A stretch of 64,000 nt of DNA from CAVYYW01 sp963772845 (lineage in GTDB: Bacteria; Bacillota; Bacilli; Bacillales; Sporolactobacillaceae), in contig CAVYYW010000014.1 of NCBI GenBank assembly GCA_963772845.1, forward strand, positions 806,001 through 870,000, written 5' to 3'. A program made the translations under genes and the position numbers. The notes below the pieces were generated by a model. That model searched no databases. It was not told the DNA's origin and saw only the letters and a list, made by a program, of their open reading frames with translations. Shown here piece by piece: positions 9,676-19,666 of this stretch. Each line of letters starts with the position of its first letter. Within the stretch, counting starts at the first letter, position 1.

Positions 9676-10577
9676 TTGCCGCCTATTTTAACAGTCTTCA
9701 CACCTACTTATAATCGTGCGTTTACACTGCATCTATGCTATGAAAGTCTCAAAAGGCAGTCCTGTAAAGACTTTGTTTGGCTGATTATTGACGATGGTTC
9801 TTCAGACAACACCCGAGAGCTTGTTAACAGCTGGATTGCAGAAAACACCGTTTCAATTCAGTATTACTACCAGGAGAATCAAGGGATGCACGGTGCTCAT
9901 AATGCAGCATATGAACGAATAGAAACAGAGCTTAACGTTTGTATCGATTCAGACGACTATATGGCAGATCACGCAATCGAGAAAATCATTTCATTCTGGA
10001 AAGCGAACGGAAGCAAATATTCGCTGGCATCGTTGGATTAGACGCAAGTCCTGATGGAACGATAATTGGTACGAAAATGCCGGAAAATCTAACAAAATCC
10101 ACACTTTCGGACTTATACGGATTGCATAAAGTAAGAGGGGACAAAAAACTGGTTTATCGTTCCGAACTGACGCGAAAAACACCGCCATATCCAATTTTTC
10201 CAGGAGAAAAATACTGTCCATTAGCCTACAAATACATTCTCATTGATCAGGAAAGCCCTCTGCTGATCATGAATGAAATTTTGTGCCACGTCGAATATTT
10301 GGAGAGTGGCTCAAGCATGAATATTATTAAACAATATAAAAAGAACCCTAGAGGATTTTCAATTTATAGAAAAGCAGTGATGACACTGGCACCCACCTTT
10401 AAAGAAAGATTCCGGGCATGTATTCACTATGTTTCAAGCAGTATGATGATAAAGAACACTAGATTCATACAAGAGTCTCCCAATAAGTTCACGACCATCC
10501 TAGCGATTCCTTTTGGAATGGCTCTTTATTTTTATCTTAATACAACAAAAAAACCGACTGTATTAAAAAGCACCTAA
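9676..10577 (+). pseudogene. GT2 glycosyltransferase, one frameshift
   Basis: This is a GT-A fold enzyme of about 300 residues. It has PPILTVFTPTYNRAFTL, the nucleotide-binding IIDDGSSDN and the metal-binding DSDDYM. The second half (GIVGLDASPDG, FPGEKYCP) matches a GT2 subgroup seen in Firmicute polysaccharide clusters. It is not close to B. subtilis EpsE, so no symbol is given. The frame changes once near 10020, where a missing T in the AAATATTCGC region would restore it. Start: TTG 9676 preceded by AAGGAGA. Confidence 0.75.
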
Positions 10578-10613
10578 GCACTTATAACCTGCCTATTGAA
10601 AGGAATTTATTCC

Positions 10614-11678
10614 ATGGAAATTCTCTGGGTCAATTTTATAGCCGTATACCTCTCATCTTTTTTTTCACGCTATTTTTCAAGTCCATTAAAAGAAGAACCC
10701 TATGTAAGACCAAATAAATTATTCGCCATAATAGTCATTGCATCCCTTGTCATCGTTTCTGGATTGAGGAAAAACATAGGGGATACGTATTTTTATATGC
10801 ACAGCTATTCAATCAGTCAATTTGACTTAAGTGAGATAGATTTTAAAGGTGAGTTCGGTTTCTATTTTTTACAATCTATGCTTCATCATCTTTCAAATGA
10901 TCCGCAGATTCTTGTTTTCACAACGGCTCTCATCACAAACGTGTTAATCGTCACTGTTTTATATAAATACTCCAGAATGATTGAATTAAGTTTATTCGTT
11001 TTTATCGCTTCAGGTCTGTTCACCGTAACCATGAATGGTATACGGCAATCACTTGCTGCCGCGCTGATCTTTGCAGCAACTGCCTATATTCTTAATGGAA
11101 GTTGGAAAAAGTTTCTTCTCGTTGTCTTATTAGCTGCCACGATCCATCAATCAGCGCTGATTTTTATTCCCATTTATTTCATTATCAGACGCGAGGCGTG
11201 GACAAAGGTTACTTTCATTTTACTGCTCATCGCCGTTGTAATTGCCTTTGAATTCAACACGTTTTCAAATCTCCTTTTTAGTGCATTGAGTGATACGTCA
11301 TATGGACACTATAGTGACTTTCAGGAAGGTGGAGCGAACCTCCTGCGTGTGACAGTTACAGGAATACCTCTATTGATTGCTTTCCTAGGAAGAGAGAAGC
11401 TAAGGAAGCTTTGGCCAAAAAGTGACTACATTGTTAATTTATCGCTTTTAGGATTTATCTTTATGGTGATTGCTTCAAGGAACTGGATTTTTGCCCGCTT
11501 TGATATTTACTTTCAGCTGTACAATTTAATCCTTATATCTTGGATCATTCAGCTCTTTATAAAAAAAGAAAGAAAAGTTGTCTATTACGCCTTGATTATC
11601 TGTTATTTCATCTATTTTTTCTATGAGCAGGTGATTACTTTAGGGATTGTCTATCACAGTGATTATTTGAACTGGTAA
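10614..11678 (+). CDS. epsG: EpsG-type polysaccharide polymerase
   Basis: This Wzy-like integral membrane protein of 354 residues, with roughly ten to eleven hydrophobic segments, is expected to polymerise the repeat units outside the membrane. It shares with B. subtilis EpsG the blocks PNKLFAIIVIASLVIVSGLR, NGIRQSLAAAL, SALIFIPIYFIIRR and FARFDIYF. Start: ATG 10614 with AAAGGAA eight bases upstream; an in-frame TTG at 10596 lacks a site. It is intact, unlike its neighbours on both sides. Confidence 0.88.
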   Translation: MEILWVNFIAVYLSSFFSRYFSSPLKEEPYVRPNKLFAIIVIASLVIVSGLRKNIGDTYFYMHSYSISQFDLSEIDFKGEFGFYFLQSMLHHLSNDPQILVFTTALITNVLIVTVLYKYSRMIELSLFVFIASGLFTVTMNGIRQSLAAALIFAATAYILNGSWKKFLLVVLLAATIHQSALIFIPIYFIIRREAWTKVTFILLLIAVVIAFEFNTFSNLLFSALSDTSYGHYSDFQEGGANLLRVTVTGIPLLIAFLGREKLRKLWPKSDYIVNLSLLGFIFMVIASRNWIFARFDIYFQLYNLILISWIIQLFIKKERKVVYYALIICYFIYFFYEQVITLGIVYHSDYLNW

Positions 11679-11690
11679 GGAGGTGTAAAA

Positions 11691-12827
11691 GTGGGAAAAG
11701 AGCCGAAAAGAGTGCTGCATTTTGTAAGTGCGATGAATCGTGGCGGAACGGAAACATTGTTAATGAACGTGTACAGAAATATTGACAGATCACAAGTCCA
11801 ATTTGATTTTGTCTCTCATCGTTATGATAAATGTGATTATGATGATGAGATTGAATCACTTGGGGGCAAGGTATACCGAATTGCAAGCCTCGGGGAATCT
11901 GGACCACTGATCTATATCCAGGAGATAAAAAAGATTCTGAAAGGTACCACATATATTGCAGTCCATTCTCATACGGATTTTCAGAGCGGTTTCCCAGCAT
12001 TATCTGCGAAATTATCTGGGGTTAATAAGCGTATCTGTCATTCACACAGTAATCAATGGAGATTGAAGCGACTAATAAGGAAAATTGCTGTTATGTTTAA
12101 AGCTGTTCATAAATTTTTCTGCAACTGATCATTGCGCATGCAGCTTGAAGCCGGACGTTTTTTATATGGCAAGAAAAAAGTTGAAAAGGTCGCGTCCAAA
12201 TATTAAAAAATGGTATCGATCGTGAAGCAATATTCAACATGACAACTGTTGAATAATTAACCGTCAGGGATGAACTAGGATTGGACTGAGACCATATTAA
12301 TCGGGCACGTCGGTAACTTTTCAGAGATTAAAAATCAAAGTTTTCTTTTAAGCCTATTAAAAAAATCGATTGAGGAAGGTTTAAACTACACCGTTGTTTT
12401 TGTTGGTGATGGCCCATTAAGAACAAAAATTGAAGCAAAAGCAATAGAGATGGGGCTTTCCAAACAAATTAAATTTCTCGGTGTGAGAAAGGATATACCT
12501 AGGTTGATGAAAGCCTTCGATGTTTTTGTTTTCCCCTCTTTAAATGAGGGCTTCGGCATGGTGACGATAGAGGCACAGTGTGCAGGAACACCATGTGTTG
12601 TCTCAGACAGCCTTCCACGATCAACCGATATGGGTCTAGATCTCATTCATTATTTAAATCTGAAAGAGGATCTACTCAATTGGATTAAAGTAATTAATAG
12701 AATGATTGAAGAAGAGAAACCGGATGAAAATACGATCATCGAACAGTTTAAAAGAAACGGCTTTAGCATTCATGAAAATATTAAGGACTGGTTAACTTTA
12801 TACGGAGTCTCACATGCTTTGCCATGA
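11691..12827 (+). pseudogene. GT4 glycosyltransferase, EpsF-like, several frameshifts
   Basis: This is close to the gene at 8545 and to EpsF: RVLHFVSAMNRGGTETLLMN, then SHTDFQSGFPALSAKLSG and CHSHSN. After about 12110 the frame changes repeatedly (near 12115, 12195, 12260 and 12300). Fragments of the same fold can be read through: TDHCACS, NGIDREAIF, LIGHVGNFSEIKNQSF, then the intact C-terminal part FVGDGPLRTKIE and FPSLNEGFGMVTIEAQ. Start: GTG 11691 after AAGGAGGTG. At least four indels make real inactivation more likely here than in the single-frameshift genes. Confidence 0.7.
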
Positions 12828-12874
12828 GACTGATTACAAATGAAATAAGAATGGAAGAAGAGAGGGGGAAGACA

Positions 12875-14024
12875 TTGAAAAAAAAGCTGTTATTTGTGAC
12901 GTTATACCTTCATACAGGAGGTGTAGAAAAAAGCCTGCTTTCCCTTCTTTCCTCTTTAAATTTTGATAAATTTGAGGTCGATTTACTGCTTTTTGATCAT
13001 AATGGCTTGTTGTTTAATGAGGTTCCTTCAGAAGTAAATGTACTGCCGCCGTTATTCAAAGGTTTCTCAATCCCTTTAATGCAAGTCGATCCCCGAATTA
13101 TTGCGAAACGGAGATTTACGATTGCTTACAGGCAAGGTCCTTGCAGCTCTATTGGCTAAAATATCTTCTGGTGTAGGAACCGGTGTAAGATGGTCAGTTT
13201 ATCGACATTGTCTAGATAATCAAAAAAAGCATTATGATGTAGCGATCAGCTATCTTGATTTCTTTTGTAATTATTATGTGTCCGAGAAAGTAAGGGCTGA
13301 CAAAAAAATTGTTTATAACCATATGGATTATGAATATGGGCAAATAGGGGGATGGCCTTGCCCTAAACTCGAAAGAAAAAGTTTTTCCAACAGTGACTTT
13401 ATTGTATCAGTAGCGGAATCATCAAAACAGTCACTCGTTTCTTACTTTCCTGAGTTTGCTCACAAAATAAGGGTCATTCATAATACTGTCTCACCTGAAA
13501 CAATCAAGGCATTGTCAAAGGAGAACCTAACGGATACTTTCTATATACCCTTTGCGAAGTATCACATTTTAACAGTCGCGAGGCTAGTTGAAGAAAAGGG
13601 TGTTTATCTTGCGTTGTATGCGTGCAAGCACCTTATTGATCAAGGGTATGACATCTGCTGGTCAATTATTGGCGGGGGTCCATTGTTGGAAGATCTGAAG
13701 AGTCGAGCTGTTGAACTCGGACTTAAGAAACGATTTATATTATTAGGTGAAAAAGCAAACCCTTATCCATTTATGAAAAGCTGTGATGTTTATGTTCAGC
13801 CTTCCAGAACAGAAGCTCATAGTGTGGCTGTTGAAGAGGCAATGGCATTAGCCTTGCCAATTGTCGTCACTGATATTCCGTCATTTAAAAACCAGATTGA
13901 GCATGGAAAATCAGGAATGATCACGTCAACAAATCCAGAGAGTATTTCAGAAGGAATCAGTCAATGTTTGGATTCTAAGAAATTAAGAGAAAGTTTATCT
14001 AATTATTTAAAGTATTCAGAGTGA
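12875..14024 (+). pseudogene. GT4 glycosyltransferase, one frameshift
   Basis: The protein of about 380 residues begins KKKLLFVTLYLHTGGVEKSL and later reads FIVSVAESSKQSLVSYFPEF and HILTVARLVEEKGVYLAL. It has the UDP-sugar site PSRTEAHSVAVEEAMALALP and the block LGEKANPYPFMKSCDVYVQ. The same ANPYPFMK block recurs in the remnants at 21751 and 22946, so all three are paralogues. The frame changes once near 13110. Start: TTG 12875 behind AGAGGGGGA, though in-frame ATG 12851 is possible. No closer family name is justified. Confidence 0.75.
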
Positions 14025-14174
14025 CCGAAATAAGAAAGAATTGAGTAAATTTAACGAGTAATGGAATGTTGAAAGCGAGTTATTCCGCATCATAATTAAG
14101 ATCGTTCTATTTTTTGTGTATAAGATTATACTATACAATTTATGAAAATAACCAAAAATAAAGAGGGTGATAGC

Positions 14175-14792
14175 TTGGTGAAGAGACTGTTTGATTTAAC
14201 AGGTTCAATACTGTTTATATTAATTACTTTACCTTTCTTGGCAGTCATCACTGTCATGGTTAAGGTGAAAATTGGATCTCCTATTATTTTTAAACAGCAG
14301 CGGCCAGGTTTACATGGAAACGCTTTTTACTTATATAAGTTTCGCACAATGACAAACGAGAGAAATCAATATGGAGAATTATTGCCTGACAGCCAGAGGC
14401 TAACGACATTCGGGCGTTTTTTGAGAAAGTATAGTCTTGATGAACTGCTCCAGCTGATTAATGTCCTAAAGGGAGAGATCAGTCTTGTTGGACCAAGACC
14501 ATTATTAATGAAGTATCTTCCGCTATATACTGAAGAACAATCTAAAAGACATTCAGTAAAGCCGGGGATTACCGGGTGGGCTCAAGTTAATGGTCGAAAT
14601 GAAATATCCTGGGAAGAGAAATTTAAATTAGATGTGTGGTATACAGAAAATCATAGTCTTTTACTTGATATTAAGATTATAATGCTAACCCTGCTTAAAG
14701 TCATCCGCTCGGAAAACATTAATCAACCTGGAAGCGCGACAGCAGAGAGCTTTAAAGGGTCTGTTTCCAAAGTTAGTGAGGGGCATCAATGA
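14175..14792 (+). CDS. epsL: Undecaprenyl-phosphate sugar phosphotransferase EpsL
   Basis: This bacterial sugar transferase (PglC/WcaJ C-terminal family) has one N-terminal membrane helix (residues 9-30). The family motifs are FKQQRPGLHGNAFYLYKFRTM (split across residues 41-61), then LDELLQLINVLKGEISLVGPRP, read in two parts, and GITGWAQVNGRN. It transfers a sugar phosphate to undecaprenyl phosphate and starts repeat-unit assembly. Start: TTG 14175 or GTG 14178, both behind GAGGGTGA. ATG 14142 lacks a site and adds a non-conserved lead. The stop overlaps epsM as ATGA. Confidence 0.85.
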   Translation: MVKRLFDLTGSILFILITLPFLAVITVMVKVKIGSPIIFKQQRPGLHGNAFYLYKFRTMTNERNQYGELLPDSQRLTTFGRFLRKYSLDELLQLINVLKGEISLVGPRPLLMKYLPLYTEEQSKRHSVKPGITGWAQVNGRNEISWEEKFKLDVWYTENHSLLLDIKIIMLTLLKVIRSENINQPGSATAESFKGSVSKVSEGHQ

Positions 14793-15436
14793 ATATTGTT
14801 ATTGTTGGACATGGCGGACACAGTAAAGTGATTGAGGATTTAATTCTTTCAAATATTAATCACAGAATTATTGGGTACCTAGATGATAGATATAGTGAGG
14901 TTCAAGTCAATCATTCATTATTCTTTGGACCTATCCATTCCATTGAAAAGGTCATCGCTTCTTTTGGTGATCTGAAATTTATCATTGGGATCGGTGACAA
15001 TCACATAAGAAAAAAAATTGTTGAACATATCGGGCTTTCTGATGAAAGCTACCTAACTTTAATTCATCCGACTGCAGTCATTAGTCCAAGCGCAAAAATT
15101 GGGGCAGGTTCAGTGATTATGGCCAAATCAGTGATCAATGCTGATGCACAAATTGGAAAACATTCGATCATAAATACTGGAGCCATTGTTGAACATGACA
15201 ATCGGATCGGCAGTTATGTCCATATCTGTCCAAGCGCGACTTTAACAGGGGGAGTGGAAGTCGAAGAGGGTGCGCAAATTGGTGCTGCTGCAGTCATTAT
15301 TCCCAACATTAAAATTGGCAGATGGGCAGCTGTAGGGGCAGGTGCCGCAGTGATCCGGAAATTCCTGATCATCTTACGGCAGCCGGAGTGCCAGCGGGGA
15401 AATAAAAAGCAAAAAGAAAGGTGGTGTTTAGCATAG
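14789..15436 (+). CDS. epsM: Sugar O/N-acetyltransferase EpsM (NeuD/PglD family)
   Basis: The N-terminal Rossmann-like domain (IVIVGHGGHSKVIEDL) is followed by a left-handed beta-helix of hexapeptide repeats. The catalytic His is at about residue 136 in NTGAIVEHDNRIG. It acetylates the amino sugar made by EpsC and EpsN. The last 25 residues are probably in the wrong frame. After AVGAGAAVIR a one-base shift gives IPDHLTAAGVPAGK, the conserved family ending. A second shift in the following A-run would end the gene at 15431. The core enzyme is complete. It overlaps both epsL and epsN. Confidence 0.82.
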   Translation: MNIVIVGHGGHSKVIEDLILSNINHRIIGYLDDRYSEVQVNHSLFFGPIHSIEKVIASFGDLKFIIGIGDNHIRKKIVEHIGLSDESYLTLIHPTAVISPSAKIGAGSVIMAKSVINADAQIGKHSIINTGAIVEHDNRIGSYVHICPSATLTGGVEVEEGAQIGAAAVIIPNIKIGRWAAVGAGAAVIRKFLIILRQPECQRGNKKQKERWCLA

Positions 15437-16608
15437 CCATTGTCATTGAAAAGAAAAGAATCTATCTTTCTTCTCCTCACATGAGCGGTGCTGAACAAAA
15501 ATATATCCAGGATGCCTTTGATACCAACTGGATTGCCCCACTTGGACCTAATGTTGACGCCTTTGAAAAAGAAGTAGCAAAGAGCGTAGGTGTAGAAAGC
15601 GCAGTTGCTTTAAGTTCAGGTACAGCAGCCATTCATCTAGCTCTGCTGTTATTAAACGTGCAAAAAGGCGACTGTGTTTTTTGTTCAACACTTACATTTA
15701 TCGCAAGCGCAAACCCGATTTTATATGAGAGGGCAGAACCAGTCTTTATTGATTCGGAACCCGAGACGTGGAATATGTCACCTTCTGCGTTAAGTCGTGC
15801 ACTTAAAGAGTCTGCTGACAAAGGAAAACTTCCAAAGGCTGTAATAGTTGTAAACTTATACGGGCAGAGCGCCAAAATGGATGAGATTATGAGCTTATGT
15901 CAACAATATGATGTTCCGGTTATTGAAGATGCTGCTGAATCACTCGGTTCAACCTATAAAGGTCAAGCCAGCGGTACATTTGGAAAGTTTGGTGTTTATT
16001 CTTTTAATGGTAATAAGATCATTACCACGTCAGGCGGTGGTATGCTCATATCTAATGACAGAGCAGCATTAATGAAAGCACGTTTTTTGGCCACACAGGC
16101 AAGGGATCCTGCACAGCATTATCAGCATAGCCAAGTAGGATATAATTATCGATTGAGTAATATTTTAGCTGGAATTGGGCTGGGGCAGTTAGAGGTCCTT
16201 GAGGAAAGAATCAATTCGAGACGAAGCATATTTAATCGATACAGAGAAGAACTCTCAAAAATACCAGGCATCTCGTTTATGCCGGAGCTTAATAATACTT
16301 TTTCGAATCGTTGGCTGACAGCCTTTACAATTGATCAACATCATAATGAAACGAATGTCACGATCCAGAGCATGTTAAAAGCAATGACTGAGGAGAATAT
16401 TGAAGGGAGGCCAGTATGGAAACCCCTTCATATGCAGCCTCTATTTAAGAAAAACCGTTATTATTCTCACAACGGTGATAATAACGTTTCAGAGTATTTA
16501 TTCAAAAATGGCATGTGTCTGCCATCAGGCTCTAATTTGACAGAAGTTGAGCTTTTTAGAGTCATTGATTGTATTAAAAACTCGATAAAATTAAACCTGT
16601 CATTTTAG
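15421..16608 (+). CDS. epsN: PLP-dependent aminotransferase EpsN (DegT/DnrJ/EryC1/StrS)
   Basis: This sugar aminotransferase of up to 395 residues converts the 4-keto sugar made by EpsC into an amino sugar, the substrate of EpsM. Visible motifs are SSGTAAIHLAL (cofactor phosphate site), VIEDAAESLGS with the ring-binding Asp, and FNGNKIITTSGGG with the Schiff-base Lys near residue 199. The B. subtilis protein starts just before IYLSSPHMSG. Here the in-frame starts are GTG 15421 or 15424, giving about ten extra residues. A lost A in the following A-run with a TTG start near 15447 is an alternative. It is the last clear eps core gene. Confidence 0.88.
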   Translation: MVFSIAIVIEKKRIYLSSPHMSGAEQKYIQDAFDTNWIAPLGPNVDAFEKEVAKSVGVESAVALSSGTAAIHLALLLLNVQKGDCVFCSTLTFIASANPILYERAEPVFIDSEPETWNMSPSALSRALKESADKGKLPKAVIVVNLYGQSAKMDEIMSLCQQYDVPVIEDAAESLGSTYKGQASGTFGKFGVYSFNGNKIITTSGGGMLISNDRAALMKARFLATQARDPAQHYQHSQVGYNYRLSNILAGIGLGQLEVLEERINSRRSIFNRYREELSKIPGISFMPELNNTFSNRWLTAFTIDQHHNETNVTIQSMLKAMTEENIEGRPVWKPLHMQPLFKKNRYYSHNGDNNVSEYLFKNGMCLPSGSNLTEVELFRVIDCIKNSIKLNLSF

Positions 16609-16655
16609 TGAAAAGTTAATGAGTACTCAAATAAGTTTTAGAAGAGGTATAAAGG

Positions 16656-16991
16656 ATGATTGGTAAAAACATCTTAAAAATAAGAAAAGAGAAGGGGTTA
16701 ACATTATCTGAATTGGCTGAGCGTTCATCAATATCAAAGTCTTATTTAAGTAACATCGAAAGAAATATTCATCGTAATCCTTCTATTGAAGTAATGACAA
16801 AAATCGCAAACGGCTTAGATACTGATTTAAAAGCTTTGTTAATTGGGACCACGAATGAAGATCAGCCAAAAATTGATAAGGAATGGCTGGAATTTATTAC
16901 TGAACTAAAAGAATCAGGAATTGATATTAAACAAATTAAAGAATACAGAACACTGATTGATTTTATCAAATGGCAAAATAAACACTACTAA
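16656..16991 (+). CDS. sinR: SinR-family transcriptional regulator
   Basis: This 111-residue DNA-binding protein has an N-terminal XRE helix-turn-helix (residues 5-60: IRKEKGLTLSELAERSSISK, then YLSNIERN) and a C-terminal SinI/SinR-type hook around EWLEFITELKESGIDIKQIK. The pairing of both domains, the length and NIERN(I/L)..NPSI are as in SinR. SinR represses eps at GTTCTYT sites, and four such sites lie in this locus. It sits 48 bases after epsN in the same direction with an AGAAGAGG-type site, so it may be co-transcribed with its own target operon. No SinI gene was seen nearby. It could be a SlrR-like or eps-dedicated paralogue rather than the sole SinR. Confidence 0.85.
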   Translation: MIGKNILKIRKEKGLTLSELAERSSISKSYLSNIERNIHRNPSIEVMTKIANGLDTDLKALLIGTTNEDQPKIDKEWLEFITELKESGIDIKQIKEYRTLIDFIKWQNKHY

Positions 16992-17038
16992 TCTTTAAGA
17001 AAAGCACCACCACCTAAACGGATGGCAGGCGGTAAAAT

Positions 17039-18009
17039 ATGTTACCAAAAGTAAGTGTGATTGTCCCTGTATACAATGTTGAGAAATATCTAGAGCACTG
17101 TGTGGAAAGTATCATCAATCAGACATACGTAAACCTGGAAATCATTCTAGTGAATGATGGTTCACCAGATAATTGCGGAAAAATAATTGACGAATATGCT
17201 GCTGATGATGAAAGAATATTGCTCTTCATAAAGATAATGGGGGCTTATCGGATGCCCGCAATTATGGCGTACAAGCAATTACAGGGGAATACACGCTGTT
17301 TGTTGACAGCGATGATTGGTTAGACAAAACAATGGTAGAAAAAATGGTTAAGAATAGCATGGAAAATAAAGCGGATATTGTTCAGACCGCTTTTTATTAT
17401 GCTTATGACTCATATCTCCTTTTTGATAAAGGTAGATTTCACCAAGCTGCCACTACCAGTGTACTGAGAATTTTTCTTTGATGAACGAGCTAATCAAAAA
17501 TGAATCCGTTAAAAATTTTGCATGGGGAAAGTTGTATCGGACAGCGATGATCAAAGATATTCCGTTTGAAAAAGGGGTTTTATTTGAGGATGTATTTTGG
17601 GCCCACCAGGTCATGCATAGAGTGAATACTTATGTGATAAATCATGAACCCCTTTACTACTATCGACAGCGAGCAGATAGTATTGTTTCAACATACACAC
17701 TTAAGAATCTTGATATTTTAAAAGGACTTAAACTTAGGCATGATTTTATCGTGTCGTTTTACAAGGAACTGACAGATGAATCTTATCGTGGAATCCTAAA
17801 AATAAGCCTAGCAGCACTATAATCTGCTTCTTGCAAAACAGAAGCAAAGATAAAAAAGGTGAAACCGCAAAGACATACAACTTTATATTAAACAAAATTA
17901 TTTAAGAATAAAAAAAGCAGTTGAAAAAGATAAAGATCTAAAGAAACAATTGTTTCTATTTAATATAAATCCATATTTCAATGTCTTTTTTCTTTTCTGC
18001 GAAGAGTAA
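17039..18009 (+). pseudogene. GT2 glycosyltransferase remnant
   Basis: The start is well conserved: VSVIVPVYNVEKYLEHCVES, ILVNDGSPDN, then after a frame change near 17222 GEYTLFVDSDDWLDKTMVEK. A second change lies before 17478, after which WGKLYRTAMI and LFEDVFWAHQVMHRV follow, ending with YYYRQRADSIVSTYT. Another break at about 17820 precedes the tail. All canonical GT2 blocks are present in order, but at least three indels interrupt them. Start: ATG 17039. Confidence 0.7.
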
Positions 18010-18081
18010 TAAGAAAAATAAAATTATCTCCGCAAAGCTAAGACATTGGAACGGATCAACTTGAATTAAGGAGGTATTTAA

Positions 18082-19230
18082 TTGTCGCTTATAAAGCGAA
18101 TTTCTTCCTAACTCTGCTAGTTTTTTTTAATAAGTTTCCAATAAAAAAGAACAAAATCTTTATATTCAGTTACTACGGCAGTCAATATAGCGGAATCCAA
18201 GTATATTTCAGAATATATCAAAAAAAATGATCCAAATAACCGTTTTGATGTCGTTTGGGCTTTTAATGACATTAGCAAAATGGCCGGGTAAAAAATATTA
18301 GAGCAGTCAGAACCATGTCGCTGAAGTACTTTTATGAACTATGCACCTCTAAGGTCATAATCACAAACTACAGGACAACGGATTTGTTTAAGAAAAGAAA
18401 AGGTCAATATTATATTCAAACCTGGCACAGTTCTTTAAGACTGAAACAAATTGAGCAAGACACTGAAAACTCTTTACAGCCGCATTATATTGAAATGGCC
18501 AAAAAAGATTCTGAAAAAATGCGACCTCTTACTATCCGGATGCGCTTATAGCACCGAGATATTTAAGAGGGCGTTCTGGTATAAAGGCGCTATTTTTGAA
18601 CATGGTACACCAAGAAATGACGTCTTAGTTCAAAATCATAATGATCTAAAAGACAAAGTTCTAACTAGTTTAGATATTTCAAAATCAGTAAAAATTGTCC
18701 TTTATGCACCAACGTTTAGAAAAGGTACAGCATAGAGTCTTACTCTATGGACTATCAAAAAGTAATTGAAACCCTTGAATTAAAATTCGGTGGCAACTGT
18801 TAATGCTCATTAAATTGCATCCGCATTTAATTTCACAATCAAGCCGACTAAATTACGAGGATAATGTCATAAATGTCTCAGCTTATGATGATACGCAAGA
18901 ACTGTTAAGCATTTCAGATGTCTTAATTACAGACTACTCCTCACTCATGTTTGATTTCTCTATCACTCAGCGGCCATGCTTTCTTTATGTGCCTGATGCT
19001 GAAGACTATGTAAGTAATGAGAGAGAATTGTATTTTGACCTTGAAAAACTGCCATTTGTGATTGGAAAGAACAACCAGGATTTGATGAGAAAATCGAATC
19101 ATTTAATCAACAAATATATAAAGAAAACTTAACGAATTTCTTAGATGATATCGGGTCTTTTGAAAAGGGTCTTGCCTGTGAGCGTTTACTTGAACATCTA
19201 GAAAAGGTTTGCTTTGGAGAAAAAATAAGG
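18082..19230 (+). pseudogene. CDP-glycerol glycerophosphotransferase (TagB/TagF family), heavily frameshifted
   Basis: Readable blocks in order are a region like FSYYGSQYSGNPKYISEYI (allowing shifts near 18190), TSKVIITNYRTTDLF, YIQTWHSSLRLK, LLLSGCAYSTEIFKRAF, HGTPRNDVLV and VLYAPTFRKG. Later come MLIKLHPHL, SAYDDTQELLSISDVLITDY and DFSITQRPCFLYVPD. These are the signatures of poly(glycerophosphate) transferases acting on teichoic-acid-like chains. At least five frame changes occur (about 18190, 18290, 18530, 18740, 18800). Start: TTG 18082 behind AAGGAGG. With the TagD-like gene that follows, it implies glycerol-phosphate decoration of the polymer. Confidence 0.7.
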
Positions 19231-19240
19231 AGGGCTTTAG

Positions 19241-19661
19241 ATGAAGCCGTATAAGATTGGATATACTGGTGTTTTTGATCTGTTTCATATGGGGCATTTG
19301 AATATTTTGAAGAAAGCAAAAGAGCAATGCGATTATCTAATTGTTGGCGTTAGTACAGATGAATTGTCATGGAATATAAAAAAAGACAGCCGATCATTCC
19401 GCATAAGGAAAGAGCTGCCATAGTCGAATCTATAAAGCATGTAAACATCGTGTTTCCACAAGCTGATAGAGATAAATTTGCTGCTTGGGAGAATTTGAAT
19501 TTTGATGTAATGTTTGTAGGTGATGACTGGAAAGGGATCTGCTATTTCAAGAGGTTGAAATGAACTTTGACCAGGTCGGAGTCGAAATTGTTTATTTTCC
19601 ATATACACCAGGTGTTTCGTTCACGATTGTAAAACAAAACGTAAAATTAAAATATCAGTAA
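19241..19661 (+). pseudogene. Glycerol-3-phosphate cytidylyltransferase-like (TagD family), frameshifted
   Basis: GYTGVFDLFHMGHLNILKKA contains the HxGH nucleotidyltransferase motif, followed by CDYLIVGVSTDEL. After a frame change near 19368, KRQPIIPHKERAAIVESIKH and VMFVGDDWKG follow. After another near 19550, QVGVEIVYFPYTPGVS matches the TagD ending, though RTEGISST-type residues are degenerate. TagD makes CDP-glycerol, the donor for the enzyme encoded just upstream. Start: ATG 19241 with AAGGAGGG. The protein would be about 135 residues, normal for the family. Confidence 0.75.
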
Positions 19662-19666
19662 AAATT

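Noticed and set aside
14025..14141. Possible promoter between the GT4 gene and epsL
   Set aside because: A TATACT-like word exists near 14127 but no -35 box at proper spacing.
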